Shown piece by piece: positions 1 through 9,014 of a stretch of DNA of 64,000 bases. Origin of the DNA: Calothrix sp. HK-06. GTDB lineage: Bacteria > Cyanobacteriota > Cyanobacteriia > Cyanobacteriales > Nostocaceae. Where the stretch lies: the NCBI RefSeq assembly GCF_001904745.1, contig NZ_MRCD01000002.1:75938-139937 (forward strand), written 5' to 3'. The notes under the pieces are model-generated. The model was given only the letters and a program-made list of their open reading frames with translations. It did no database searches and was not told the origin of the DNA. A program made the position numbers and the translations under genes. Position 1 is the first letter of the stretch, and each line of letters opens with the position of its first letter.

Positions 1-1095
1 CCAAGTTGTATCTGCCTGAGTTTTACTAATTTGAGAGTGTAAACGAATAACATCGATTTGAGCTAGTGCGTTGCTTGAAATATTTTTTTTCTGCTTTTGA
101 ATAGATTTTAGTGAATTATACGCGGGAGTCCATAAACCACTACGTGCCATTGAAATGGCTGTTTCGTATGATGAATCTTTTAAAGCTGGTGGTTTAAGTG
201 TAATTTCGTTAAGTTCAACAGGGTTGAGGAAAGTTTTTACAGATTTGACTTGATAGACTTGTAACTGTGGTTCTAAGCCAACAGTTTGATTAATAACTAG
301 TTCTTTTGTGCTATTGCCCGTCACTTGTTGCCATTGTGGAAGTGTACCTGTTGGACTTGTCCAGGATATAAGTTGCTGTATATGGAAACGAGCAGGATTG
401 AAATAAAGTATGTGACCGTAGTTGATATTGTAAGTACCTTCACTGCGTCGTCCAAGTAAATAGTACCAAGTGCCAGAATCTGTTGAGGCGCCTTCTAAGC
501 GTTTAATTTCGGTTACAGGTAAAGAAATACTGCTTCCTTGATTTTCGTTAGTAGCATTAACTAGTGGTGCAACTACAAACGACTCTTCTGGACCTGCGAT
601 AGCAATTTGAGTTGTAAGCTGGTAATGTTTTTCAGGTTCCGTCTTAAACTCTAAGTCATCAGCTTGTTGATAAACTCGCAGTTCGACAATTTCTTTACAA
701 TCAGATTGACAATTTGAACGCTGTTTGTAAATAGGTAATAAGAATGAGTCTTTATTGAAAATTATTTCACCTTTTTGTAACCCAAGTTTATTCACTGCTG
801 CTTCGATTTGTGCCACTGTTTGCGCTTCATCTTTAGCAACTTTAATTTGCGCCCACTGTGGTAAAAATTTATTTATCCAGCCAAGTTGTTGCGGTTGAAA
901 AATAAATAAAAAGCTAATCCACGCAAACCCTATAACTAAACTTGTAAAGCCAAGCAAAATTATAAGAGCTAGCAATGATGTTAGGCGCCTTGTTTCTTTA
1001 AATTTTTGGTTTGTGTTTTTGACGACACGCTTAACAAGACGCGCGTTTGAATTTTTGGGTAGAGGTTTTTTTATCGGCTTTCGTGGTGTAGCCAT
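1..1095 (-). CDS. Partial membrane-anchored hypothetical protein (C-terminus off the left edge)
   Basis: An open frame of 365 codons runs without a stop from an ATG at 1095 to base 1, so the gene continues outside the window. The N-terminus is strongly basic (PRKPIKKPLPKNSNARLVKR), followed at about residues 45-70 by one hydrophobic segment (LLALIILLGFTSLVIGFAWI). This suggests a single-pass protein with a short cytosolic tail and a large extracytoplasmic domain. The rest is soluble-looking, with no motif I can name. It is divergent from the porin at 1341, so both promoters should lie in 1096-1340. I do not recognise the family. That it is a real gene is fairly sure from its length, codon pattern and topology. 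Confidence 0.7.
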   Translation of the reverse strand, partial: MATPRKPIKKPLPKNSNARLVKRVVKNTNQKFKETRRLTSLLALIILLGFTSLVIGFAWISFLFIFQPQQLGWINKFLPQWAQIKVAKDEAQTVAQIEAAVNKLGLQKGEIIFNKDSFLLPIYKQRSNCQSDCKEIVELRVYQQADDLEFKTEPEKHYQLTTQIAIAGPEESFVVAPLVNATNENQGSSISLPVTEIKRLEGASTDSGTWYYLLGRRSEGTYNINYGHILYFNPARFHIQQLISWTSPTGTLPQWQQVTGNSTKELVINQTVGLEPQLQVYQVKSVKTFLNPVELNEITLKPPALKDSSYETAISMARSGLWTPAYNSLKSIQKQKKNISSNALAQIDVIRLHSQISKTQADTTW

Positions 1096-1184
1096 ATTAA
1101 CTATCGGTCTTACGTACTGCACTTTTCTTTTATACTCGCTTTAGTAAGAAACCGCTAATTACTCTTAAAGCAGTCATTAGTACT

Positions 1185-1232
1185 ATAGAAACCGGGTTTC
1201 TACGTAAAATCTTTGTTTTATTCTCAAGAAGT
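1185..1232. repeat. Dispersed repeat family B, partial copy
   Basis: Contains the arm AGAAACCGGGTTTCT and then the spacer start GTAAAATCTTTGTTTTATT, as in the fuller copies at 43626, 59205 and 61544. The right-hand arm is decayed. It lies between the divergent genes at 1095 and 1341. Confidence 0.7.
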
Positions 1233-1340
1233 CTGATAGCTTTTGAAACTGTAGGTTAAACTTCCGTAAATCCTCGCATGTCATATTTAAAAGTTATTGA
1301 ATAAACTCGTCCGTTGAGTGTGAGTGTGAGTATAAAACGG

Positions 1341-3017
1341 ATGCGCTTAAAGGATAAAGTTTGTATCGTTACCGGAATGCTAGTTGGGGGAGTTATTGGG
1401 TTACCTAGCAAAGCATTATCAGGCGAGTTGCCTCGGATAGAAAGTGGTGCTGTTTCTTCCCTTTCTGTCGCATCCGTTCCTTTCTCAATGAATGGCGATG
1501 AAGACGGAATGTCACAGGTAACATCTGTGTCACAGCTTAAAGATGTACAGCCTACTGACTGGGCATTCCAAGCGTTACAATCGTTGGTTGAACGCTATGG
1601 TTGTATAGCAGGGTATCCTGATGGAACCTTCAAAGGAAATCGTGCGCTGACTCGGTATGAGTTTGCTGCTGGGTTGAATGCTTGTTTAGACCGTGTTAAT
1701 CAAGTGATTAGTGCTGCTGTTGATGAATCTTTTAAAAAAGAAGATTTAGCGCGTTTAAGTAAATTACAAGAAGAATTTGCTGCTGAATTATCAACTTTAC
1801 GCGGTCGAATTGATAATTTAGAAGCGCGTACTGCTGAAATTGAGGCAAATAGGTTTTCGACGACAACAAAATTATCGGGTCTTAGCGTTATTGGTATTCA
1901 AGGTCGTACTCGTAACCGTGGTGACATTGCACCGCGCGATGGCAGACGAGATACACAAGACCAAGGTACAAACACAAATATAATAAATTTCAATCAACTT
2001 TATTTAACAACTCAGTTTGACCCAAAAAGCTATTTAGTAACAGGTCTTTTAGCTGCTAATGGTGGTACAAGTCCAGCACTCAGTAACAATGTAATATTAG
2101 GCTATGAATTTTCAACAAACAACAGTTTAGTACTTAGCGACTTGCATTATCACCGACTTTTGAGCGACAACTTCGCCATTATGGTTGGTACAAGTAACGT
2201 TAACATGGCAAGTGCATTTCGCGGACCAAACCGTGCAGAAAGTGGCGCCACAGGCCCGCTTTCGTATTTTGCTCAACGCAACCCGATATTAAATATGGGA
2301 TTTGCGTATCAAGGTGGAATCGCATTTGACTGGCAATTTGCCAAGCGCGCGAGTTTGCAGGGTATTTACATGAGTGCCACTCCTGGAAACCCAACCAAAC
2401 GTAATGGTTTATTCGATGGAAATACAACAGCAGCAGCGCAGCTATTAGTAACACCAGTCGATAGTTTAGATGTAAGTGTATATTACGCAAATAATTATTC
2501 TTCAAGTGGTTGTTTACAAACGTTTGTCGGTGATGATTGTTTAACAGGTGTCAATCCTACCACTCAAAAACGCGAGCCTGTTAAAACAAACGCAGTTGGC
2601 GCCACTCTTAACTGGCAAATATCACCTAAATTTACTTTAGGCGCCTGGGGTGGTTATACAAACTCTAATATTCCCGGTCGGTCAGGAAACGTAGAAACGA
2701 CTAACTGGATGGTATATATGAACTTCCCCGACTTATTCCACAAAGGCAACCTTGGGGGAATTTACGTAGGACAACCACCAAAAATAACTAGCAGTGACTT
2801 ACCAGTAGGAAATAACGTACCGGATATTCTTAACGGTGGTACAGGCCGCTCAGGTGGTCAACCAGGAACAACAACTCACATAGAAGCCTTCTATCGCTTC
2901 CAAGTTACAGACAACATCAGTATTACACCAGGCATAATTCACATTATTGAACCAGGACACACAGCCGATAGCGACTCAGTAACAATAGGAGTATTGCGAA
3001 GCAGCTTTATGTTCTAA
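1341..3017 (+). CDS. SLH-domain OprB-type outer-membrane porin
   Basis: Outer-membrane beta-barrel porin of the cyanobacterial SomA/SomB type, also annotated as iron uptake porin. I chose the ATG at 1341 because it opens a normal signal peptide (MRLKDKVCIVTGMLVGGV, cleavage near SKALSG). The frame is open to a TTG at 1314. After a spacer comes one S-layer homology domain (VSQLKDVQPTDWAFQALQSL ... LTRYEFAAGLNACLDR), which in this family binds peptidoglycan-linked polymer. A short coiled coil follows (LQEEFAAELSTLRGRIDNLE). The remaining 380 or so residues are the OprB barrel, ending in an aromatic residue (SSFMF) as expected for BAM-dependent insertion. Its role is passive diffusion of small solutes or inorganic ions. 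The family is sure; the substrate is not readable. Confidence 0.93.
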   Translation: MRLKDKVCIVTGMLVGGVIGLPSKALSGELPRIESGAVSSLSVASVPFSMNGDEDGMSQVTSVSQLKDVQPTDWAFQALQSLVERYGCIAGYPDGTFKGNRALTRYEFAAGLNACLDRVNQVISAAVDESFKKEDLARLSKLQEEFAAELSTLRGRIDNLEARTAEIEANRFSTTTKLSGLSVIGIQGRTRNRGDIAPRDGRRDTQDQGTNTNIINFNQLYLTTQFDPKSYLVTGLLAANGGTSPALSNNVILGYEFSTNNSLVLSDLHYHRLLSDNFAIMVGTSNVNMASAFRGPNRAESGATGPLSYFAQRNPILNMGFAYQGGIAFDWQFAKRASLQGIYMSATPGNPTKRNGLFDGNTTAAAQLLVTPVDSLDVSVYYANNYSSSGCLQTFVGDDCLTGVNPTTQKREPVKTNAVGATLNWQISPKFTLGAWGGYTNSNIPGRSGNVETTNWMVYMNFPDLFHKGNLGGIYVGQPPKITSSDLPVGNNVPDILNGGTGRSGGQPGTTTHIEAFYRFQVTDNISITPGIIHIIEPGHTADSDSVTIGVLRSSFMF

Positions 3018-3192
3018 GACCTATACTTCATAAATCTTTGATGTAAACAGCAAGAAATTTGCTAAAACCCTCAATAATTAGCACATCTTCACCTGCAAAA
3101 AATAAATAAAAAATTCAGTGGTACTTCGCTTTTAAAATAATCTCAGCAAGATTAAATTCAGATTAGTTAATAATAAACTTTTCTGAAAATGT

Positions 3193-3480
3193 ATGCATCG
3201 ACAAACTCGTTACCTGCTAGCTTTAGGTATAGCGGCTAATACCACTATGGCTGTAAACCCCTGTCATGCACAGACAGTAACCGATAATGTAGATAAGAAT
3301 AATGATAAAGCTTTACTGGCGCCACAACCAGCTTCAAATGAAAATATAAATGACTCAACTGACAAATCACTTACACCTTCAGAGGCAGTTAGCCAAACAT
3401 CTGCTCAAAGCATTCCTAAACCTAACGTAAATCCTCGTATTCCCATACCAAGTAGAATATTCCCTGCGTTGCAGCAGTAA
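3193..3480 (+). CDS. Small secreted hypothetical protein
   Basis: 95 residues. The N-terminus is a plausible Sec signal (MHRQTRYLLALGIAANTTMA, cleavage near CHAQ). The mature part is short, Asn/Asp/Ser/Pro-rich and probably disordered, ending in a proline-rich stretch (NPRIPIPSRIFPALQQ). There are no recognisable domains. It follows the porin in the same direction after a 175-base AT-rich gap, so it may have its own promoter. It could be spurious, but the signal peptide argues for a real gene. Confidence 0.5.
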   Translation: MHRQTRYLLALGIAANTTMAVNPCHAQTVTDNVDKNNDKALLAPQPASNENINDSTDKSLTPSEAVSQTSAQSIPKPNVNPRIPIPSRIFPALQQ

Positions 3481-3570
3481 TAATCTAAAATTGAATATTT
3501 TAAAATTGAATATTTTAAAATTGACTATTTTGCACTTCCCCGTTTCTCCTTTGCATTAAATCTTATATCT

Positions 3571-3596
3571 TGTGGGATGGGCATCCTTGCCCGTCC
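3571..3596. repeat. Dispersed hairpin repeat family A (GGGCATCCTTGCCC type)
   Basis: TGTGGGATGGGCATCCTTGC followed by CCGTCC. The core GGGCATCCTTGCCCG is a hairpin, and related copies lie at 13587, 15541, 28827 and 52143. Here it sits between the small secreted protein and the convergent glycosyltransferase, where it may act as a terminator. Confidence 0.75.
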
Positions 3597-3603
3597 GAAA
3601 TAT

Positions 3604-3663
3604 GGGGCGGGTTTAGATAGGTTGTTATGATGTTACTAGGTTGTTGTGTAACCCGCCCCTACG
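3604..3663. repeat. Long inverted repeat covering the 3' end of the GT4 gene
   Basis: Arms GGGGCGGGTTTA and TAACCCGCCCCT flank about 35 bases. The minus-strand reading supplies the last codons (VGAGYTTT) and stop of the glycosyltransferase at 3636, so the element overlaps the coding end and probably forms its terminator hairpin. Confidence 0.6.
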
Positions 3664-4859
3664 ATTTCTTCGTACTGCTTACCTGCACTTTCCCAGGTAA
3701 ATTCTTTCTCTACATACTCTCGTGCATTATGCGATAATTCTGCGCGCAATTGCGGATTATCAAAAATTTGACTAATTGCTCTTATATATTCATCTGGTTG
3801 ATTTGCGCGTATTGCTCGCAGTGGTACATTGGGTAAGTCACAAGCTAACCCTTCCAAACCGCGATTACTACCTACAACTGGTGTACCAGCTGCCATAGCT
3901 TCTAAAGTTTTGTTTTTAATTCCAAACCCGGTTCGCATTGTCACTACACAAACAGTAGCTTGATGTAAATACTCTGCCATTGAAGGAACTCGACCCGTAA
4001 CATTCACACCTGGTTTATTTTTAAGCTCTAGCACTTCCTTTGTCGGACGAGAACCGACAATATCAAAAGTTGTACCTGGGTAAAGTTTTTGAATTTCTGG
4101 TAAAACTTCGTTACAAAAAAAGCATACTGCGTCAATATTGGCTAAATTATCCATTGCCCCAACAAATACTATACGGCGCCCACCAGGGTCAGAAGTACGA
4201 TAAGGAAACGATACCAAATCAACGCCATTGGGAATTACAGGAATTTTAGCGTTTGGTTTAAATTTGAGAAGTTGAATTTTATCTTCTTCGGTTGTCACAA
4301 CAATATCCGAAAACTTTTTACAGTACTCTTGTTCGTAGCGGCGTAGTAAGGGTAAATTTAATCTATCGCGAAGTTTGTTTTCAGAAATTCCGGTTTCAAG
4401 TTGATTCAGACAGCTACCATACACGGAACTGTGGACATTTACTACAGTTTTGACTTTTTCTTGAAAATGCGGTCTGATATAAATCTCATTAACGCTGTGT
4501 TCACAGGTAATAACGTCACATTTACCTGCTTCAACAAAATCATCAATCCAGCTTTGCATCTGGGGTGAATATCTATTTAGTACACTAGGTGGGGTTGAAC
4601 GCACAATAAAAGTGCCAAACCTCTTAACTTTTCCTACCACACCACTATTACCAGTGTGCGGACGGTCAAAAACAACTAAGTTATCAACACGCTCTCTCAA
4701 ATTAAAAATATCCATATCACTAACATCAGCTTCGCGTTGCGTCACCATCGTTACGGTATGGCGCCGACTTAGATAATCTAATAAATTAAAGGTTCGTACC
4801 TGTGTACCCCCACGAGTAGCAGGATAAGGAAAAGTTGAAGATAACATTAGTATGTGCAT
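3636..4859 (-). CDS. GT4-family glycosyltransferase
   Basis: Glycosyltransferase of the GT-B fold, family 4, 407 residues. The N-terminal Rossmann half starts at once (MHILMLSSTFPYPATRGGTQ), with the glycine-rich acceptor-side loop typical of GT4. The C-terminal half has VIPNGVDLVSFPYR, GRRIVFVGAMDNLANIDAV, and the nucleotide-sugar binding motif NKTLEAMAAGTPVVGSNRG, whose Glu contacts the donor phosphate or ribose. There is no signal peptide or membrane helix, so it acts at the cytosolic face. It is divergent from the GT2 gene at 5102. With the next three genes it forms a glycosyltransferase group likely to build an exopolysaccharide or glycan, but donor and acceptor cannot be deduced. The last eight codons lie in a hairpin repeat. 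Confidence 0.88.
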   Translation of the reverse strand: MHILMLSSTFPYPATRGGTQVRTFNLLDYLSRRHTVTMVTQREADVSDMDIFNLRERVDNLVVFDRPHTGNSGVVGKVKRFGTFIVRSTPPSVLNRYSPQMQSWIDDFVEAGKCDVITCEHSVNEIYIRPHFQEKVKTVVNVHSSVYGSCLNQLETGISENKLRDRLNLPLLRRYEQEYCKKFSDIVVTTEEDKIQLLKFKPNAKIPVIPNGVDLVSFPYRTSDPGGRRIVFVGAMDNLANIDAVCFFCNEVLPEIQKLYPGTTFDIVGSRPTKEVLELKNKPGVNVTGRVPSMAEYLHQATVCVVTMRTGFGIKNKTLEAMAAGTPVVGSNRGLEGLACDLPNVPLRAIRANQPDEYIRAISQIFDNPQLRAELSHNAREYVEKEFTWESAGKQYEEIVGAGYTTT

Positions 4860-5101
4860 TTTAAGTAATTATACTGAGAAAAAGATGTAAACTATATAAA
4901 TATAGGATTAACTACCATTAAAGATAACGTCATCGCCAATATCCCTGATATTAGATATATCAATCAAGCAACTATCTTAATGTATAAAAATTAAACAGTC
5001 ACCTCACTGATATTAAATATAGCGTTTGAAGAATATAGAGGCGCCGATGTTATGTTAATAAAAATTTAGGGAAATATATAGATATATTAAAATTTAAACA
5101 A

Positions 5102-6049
5102 ATGTCTAAAATAACCATTACGATTCCCACCTACAACCGTGCCAACCTACTACCTTTCGCCATCGAAAGCGTACTTCAACAAACCTACCAAAACTTTGAA
5201 CTAATTATCTGTGACGACGGTTCTAGCGATGACACCCCCAACGTGATGTCACAATATACTGACAACCGCATCAAATACATCCGGCACCAGCAAAACGTTG
5301 GAAAAAGTAACAACATGCGTGCGGGTTTTGAAGCAGCAAATGGGGAATACTTCATAAAATTTGATGATGACGACAGACTCACACCCAAATTTTTAGAACA
5401 CACAGCGACAATTTTAAACAACCACCCATCAGTAGATTTTGTTGGTACTGACCACTGGATAATAGACATTAACAACCAACGCGACGAAACGCAAACCAAA
5501 TATAACTCTCGCATTTGGGGAAGAGACACCTTACCTGAAGGAATAGTAGAAAATCTTCTTGAAGTGGTATTCGTTCGTCAAAGCTTTCAAATCGGCGCCA
5601 CATTATTTAGACGCAAAGTCTTAACAGAAGTAGGTTTCATGCAACCCAACTGGCAGAACTGCGAAGACAACGATTTGTTTGTAAGGTTGGCTTCATTAGA
5701 GAAACAAGGGTATTATTTACCAGAATTACTAATGGAATACCGCTGCCACGCTGAACAACAAAGTAAAGACCGTGCCATTCGCTACCTATCTGATAAAATA
5801 CAGTACTTAGAAAACTATAAATTTGAGTCAGATAAATTAGAAAAAATCCGTCAAGGGCGCCTGACAGAAACTCAGTTATTATTAGGATTGCGGTTAATAG
5901 AAAAAGGTGAGACGAAGCAAGGAAGAAAATTAGTGTTAGCAGGTAAAGCGCATTCGCCGACTAAAGCATGGACAGGTTTAGGTTTGTCGCTGCTACCCCT
6001 TGGAATACGTTCGATGGCGTTTAAAGCAGTCCGAAAAGTTAAGGGTTAG
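5102..6049 (+). CDS. GT2-family glycosyltransferase
   Basis: Family 2 GT-A glycosyltransferase, 315 residues. Canonical features are the N-terminal beta strand and loop ITIPTYNRANLLPFAIESVL, the IICDDGSSDDT motif at about 35-45, the NVGKSNN segment near 65-71, and the metal-binding acidic run FDDDDR at residues 87-92 (the DxD motif). A later CEDNDLFVRLA matches the ED motif that supplies the catalytic base. The C-terminal 100 residues are helical and mildly hydrophobic, with no clear transmembrane helix. It starts 44 bases before the next glycosyltransferase and probably heads an operon with the genes at 6094 and 7169. Substrate unknown. Confidence 0.9.
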   Translation: MSKITITIPTYNRANLLPFAIESVLQQTYQNFELIICDDGSSDDTPNVMSQYTDNRIKYIRHQQNVGKSNNMRAGFEAANGEYFIKFDDDDRLTPKFLEHTATILNNHPSVDFVGTDHWIIDINNQRDETQTKYNSRIWGRDTLPEGIVENLLEVVFVRQSFQIGATLFRRKVLTEVGFMQPNWQNCEDNDLFVRLASLEKQGYYLPELLMEYRCHAEQQSKDRAIRYLSDKIQYLENYKFESDKLEKIRQGRLTETQLLLGLRLIEKGETKQGRKLVLAGKAHSPTKAWTGLGLSLLPLGIRSMAFKAVRKVKG

Positions 6050-6093
6050 TGACAAATTAAGCCATTCTTCTATAAATAAAGAGGTTTTAATCT

Positions 6094-7104
6094 ATGAAGA
6101 TTGGTATTTACACACTAGCAAATGATACCGTTTATGACCAATTAGTAGCATTGCTAAATAGTATAGAAGTTAATATTGGTGTTGATATTCCTGTTTGTAT
6201 TATCCCCTATAATGAACAACTAGATTTAGTAAAGCAGGAAGTTAGTTCTAGAGTTAATGTCACCATTTTTGAGAATAGCGAATCTATTCAGCGTTGGGAA
6301 GAATTCGCAAATGAGGTATGGGCTGTTCATCCCGGCGCCAAAGCTTCTAAACTATCACGAAATTGGTGGTCTTCTGGTCATTTGCAAAGGAAAATGTGTG
6401 CTTTTGATGGAGACTTTGATGCATTTGTATTTTGTGATGCAGATAGTTTGGTAATGAAGTCTTTTGATGGTATTTTTGAAAAATTGAATACATACAGCTT
6501 TGTATTCGATGACTGGATACATAGCAAAAACCGTATAAAAGTACCATTGAATGTTCCATTACTTGAGCAAGCTAACTTATTTACAGAACAACAGATACGT
6601 CCTCGACTTCACTGCTCTGATTTTTTTGGTTCAAAGCGAGGTTTATTTACAGCAGAAGATTTGACGAAATACAAAAAGCTTTTAATTGAACAGAGAGAAG
6701 TAGAGTGGTTAACTGCTTGGTGGGATGACGCTCATTTATTTAACTATTTAACCTTTAAATCAAATTTACCACTTTTTAACTATACTCTCAGTGAAAATGG
6801 AGAAGATAGAACTGGGAATTGCGCCATTGCAGACCCATTTGTGAACATAAATAATGTGCTTTATAACGAGCAAGGTTTAAAGCCAATTCACCGACTTCAC
6901 TATATGAACTACCTAACAATCGATTTTACTCGTTTGTGTTCTGGTGAAAATGTAGATATACGCTATAAAGAAGAGTTTTTGCATTACCGCTTTTTGAAAC
7001 AGCCTGAAAGTAGACCTCAAAACTTTTATTCTCCTAGCTTAAGTAAGAAAATTTCTCGAATCTATGAAAAAGCTACCAATAAAGTCAAAATGTTAGTTTC
7101 ATAG
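6094..7104 (+). CDS. Putative GT-A glycosyltransferase, Npun_R2821/R2823-like
   Basis: 336 residues. The start MKIGIYTLANDTVYDQLVAL and the DxD-like motif in FVFCDADSLVM (Asp115 and Asp117) indicate a nucleotide-diphospho-sugar transferase fold. The overall look resembles the cyanobacterial Npun_R2821/Npun_R2823 family, which I recall by name only. A conserved-looking WWDDAHLFNYL and IHRLHYMNYL near the C-terminus fit acceptor or metal binding in GT8-like enzymes. It sits between a GT2 and a GT8 gene with gaps of 44 and 64 bases, so co-transcription is likely. Enzymatic activity is inferred from the fold signature and context, not from a known substrate. Confidence 0.65.
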   Translation: MKIGIYTLANDTVYDQLVALLNSIEVNIGVDIPVCIIPYNEQLDLVKQEVSSRVNVTIFENSESIQRWEEFANEVWAVHPGAKASKLSRNWWSSGHLQRKMCAFDGDFDAFVFCDADSLVMKSFDGIFEKLNTYSFVFDDWIHSKNRIKVPLNVPLLEQANLFTEQQIRPRLHCSDFFGSKRGLFTAEDLTKYKKLLIEQREVEWLTAWWDDAHLFNYLTFKSNLPLFNYTLSENGEDRTGNCAIADPFVNINNVLYNEQGLKPIHRLHYMNYLTIDFTRLCSGENVDIRYKEEFLHYRFLKQPESRPQNFYSPSLSKKISRIYEKATNKVKMLVS

Positions 7105-7168
7105 ATATTTGTCTCTAATATTTATTCTTGCTACGTTAATCACATTTGAGATTAGGAGTTAGATTATA

Positions 7169-8110
7169 ATGCTTGTTGCAGAAAATCCGATTGTAATTGT
7201 TGGCTGTGCAGACGATAATTATTCAATGCCACTAGCCACAACTATGTCATCTGTAATTGCTCATGTTAGTAGTCAACTTCAGGTAGTCATATGTATAATT
7301 GCAGATAAAATTACACAAGCAAATAAAAAGAAAATTCTTAAATCTTTAAATAAACCTAACGTTATTATTGAGTGGCTTGTACCAGATGAAGCAAAACTCA
7401 CTAATGCCATAATTTCCAGACATATTACAATTGCTGCATATTATAGAATATTAATTTCTGAGTTACTACCTGCAAAGTATCAAAAGGCGATTTATTTAGA
7501 TAGCGATGTAATAGTAAAAACTAACATAGAGAAATTATGGGATACAAAAATTGCAGATAATTATGTATTAGCAGTGCAAGATATGGATATAGATGCAGCT
7601 TATGTATCTTCTTCCAAAGGTTTACAAAACTATCAAAAACTTAGAATAGCTCCAAATTGCAAATATTTCAATTCAGGTGTTTTAGTCATTAATATCGAGA
7701 AATGGCGCCGTGATAATCTTTCACAAAAAATAATTGACTATATCAATAATAACCAACAATACATTCGCTGGCATGACCAAGATGCAATGAATGCAGTAAT
7801 TGCAGGAAGATGGGGTGAGCTTGACCCAAGATGGAATAGTCAAGCTGTTATACATAGTTATTCATCATGGAAAGAAACTTCTTTAACCGAAGAAATGTAT
7901 CATAACGTGATTAATAATTCTTATATTGTTCATTTTTCATCATCTGCCAAACCTTGGAAACTAGGTTGTAAACACCCAAACAGAATGTTATTTTTTCAAT
8001 ACATCGATTTAACTGCATGGGCAGGATGGCGAATCACTTTTATTAGAAAAATTTGGCTGAAAGTTAAAGATATGATGAAAGAGAAAGGAATATTATTCAG
8101 CCAAGCATAA
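7169..8110 (+). CDS. GT8-family glycosyltransferase (LgtC-like)
   Basis: Family 8 retaining glycosyltransferase, 313 residues. Visible signatures are the N-terminal VIVGCADDNYSMPLATTMSS, the DxD motif in KAIYLDSDVIVKTNIEKLW (Asp111 and Asp113), YFNSGVLVINIEKWR, HDQDAMNAVI, and the late HFSSSAKPWKLGCKHPN that supplies the second metal-binding histidine in LgtC-type enzymes. A TAGGAG ribosome-binding sequence lies 12 bases or so before the ATG. It is the last of three co-directional glycosyltransferases, probably adding hexose to a surface polysaccharide. The hairpin about 90 bases downstream (8203-8270) may terminate the operon. Confidence 0.9.
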   Translation: MLVAENPIVIVGCADDNYSMPLATTMSSVIAHVSSQLQVVICIIADKITQANKKKILKSLNKPNVIIEWLVPDEAKLTNAIISRHITIAAYYRILISELLPAKYQKAIYLDSDVIVKTNIEKLWDTKIADNYVLAVQDMDIDAAYVSSSKGLQNYQKLRIAPNCKYFNSGVLVINIEKWRRDNLSQKIIDYINNNQQYIRWHDQDAMNAVIAGRWGELDPRWNSQAVIHSYSSWKETSLTEEMYHNVINNSYIVHFSSSAKPWKLGCKHPNRMLFFQYIDLTAWAGWRITFIRKIWLKVKDMMKEKGILFSQA

Positions 8111-8202
8111 AAATATACGACTTACGCTGATAAACCGGGTTTTACAATTTATCTAGCACTGCTATTAATGCTACTCGGTTAAGACATTTTCCTAAAATAC
8201 GA

Positions 8203-8270
8203 TCCCCCCCTTAATAAGGGAGGAATAAGAGCATTTCTTAGCCCCCTTTATTAAGGGGGTTGGGGAGATT
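8203..8270. repeat. Dispersed CCCCCTTAATAAGGGGG repeat, double copy
   Basis: Two successive hairpins of the type CCCCCCTTAATAAGGGAGG and GCCCCCTTTATTAAGGGGG, followed by TTGGGGAGATT. A second copy of the family is at 16672. It follows the glycosyltransferase operon and could terminate it. Confidence 0.75.
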
Positions 8271-8313
8271 AAAGCTAAGATTAAGTATTAAATATAACTT
8301 TCCAAACATCCTC

Positions 8314-8718
8314 TTACAATGAAATAAATAATTTTGGAGAAACACAGAAAAACTCTCCTAGAGCCTTAGCCCGGTTTGTACTTATGTTTCTCTTCCCGTC
8401 GATAATTTCAGTAACAACATCTTTAGAACCAATAATATCAACAAGGTTAGATTCCTTTAAACTTCGTACTTCCATTAAATATTCTAAAATTTCGTGCGGA
8501 GGCGATTCTCCCATTGGGTAATGCTTACTCTCGTACTTTTCAATCAAGTTAACTAAAAGTTATAGTACAGTCGTCTGTTCAGCAGAACGATTCTGACAAT
8601 GCATTAACTTTTCAGCAGAAGCAAGCGCAAGATTATATTCTTTTTAAGAAGTAATTAATTTTGGCTGTAATTCGCCTAAAAGTTGACCGTAAATAGTTTT
8701 ATTAAGAGTAAATAACAT
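8314..8718 (-). pseudogene. HigA-like antitoxin pseudogene with two in-frame stops
   Basis: Reading from the ATG at 8718 gives one continuous frame of 135 codons, interrupted by TAA at codon 25 (8644-8646) and TAA at codon 53 (8560-8562). The parts MLFTLNKTIYGQLLGELQPK, EYNLALASAEKLMHCQNRSA and YESKHYPMGESPPHEILEYL join into the usual HigA/COG5499 layout: a helical N-terminus, then a helix-turn-helix (SNLVDIIGSKDVVTEIIDGK, ISTNRAKALGEFFCVSPKLF). The last 77 codons remain open from a TTG at 8547, so a short HTH fragment could still be made. No HigB-type toxin gene is visible upstream. I read it as a decayed orphan antitoxin. Confidence 0.8.
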
Positions 8719-9014
8719 TTTTTATTCTCGCTTATTACTACTAAAACAAGTTATATCAACTTTTATTGATTTGATTGCTATAGTTCCTTACAGCTTAATA
8801 AATATGAAGCTTGGGGAACAAGCTAGACTAGCATAACTTCCTCAAAGTAATGTAAGTGAAGTTGAGTACTCCTAAGAACAAACGCAAATTTTTCTCATTC
8901 GCCTAGCGGTTAATTGTCTATAGAGACAAATTCTCGCTAAGATGACGAGTATGTGTAAATTATTGCTCCTTCAGCTAGAGCATTATTCAGTTTAATCTAG
9001 GTAAGATTACCCGC
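8719..9014. other. Intergenic region between antitoxin remnant and nuclease/motor cassette
   Basis: About 296 AT-rich bases with no open frame of note. It must carry the promoter for the cassette starting at 9015. There is no convincing -35/-10 pair or operator, only loose A/T-rich candidates. Confidence 0.4.

Noticed and set aside
2200-2505. Minus-strand 101-codon frame inside the porin gene
   Set aside because: Antisense shadow of a clear porin; no family features.
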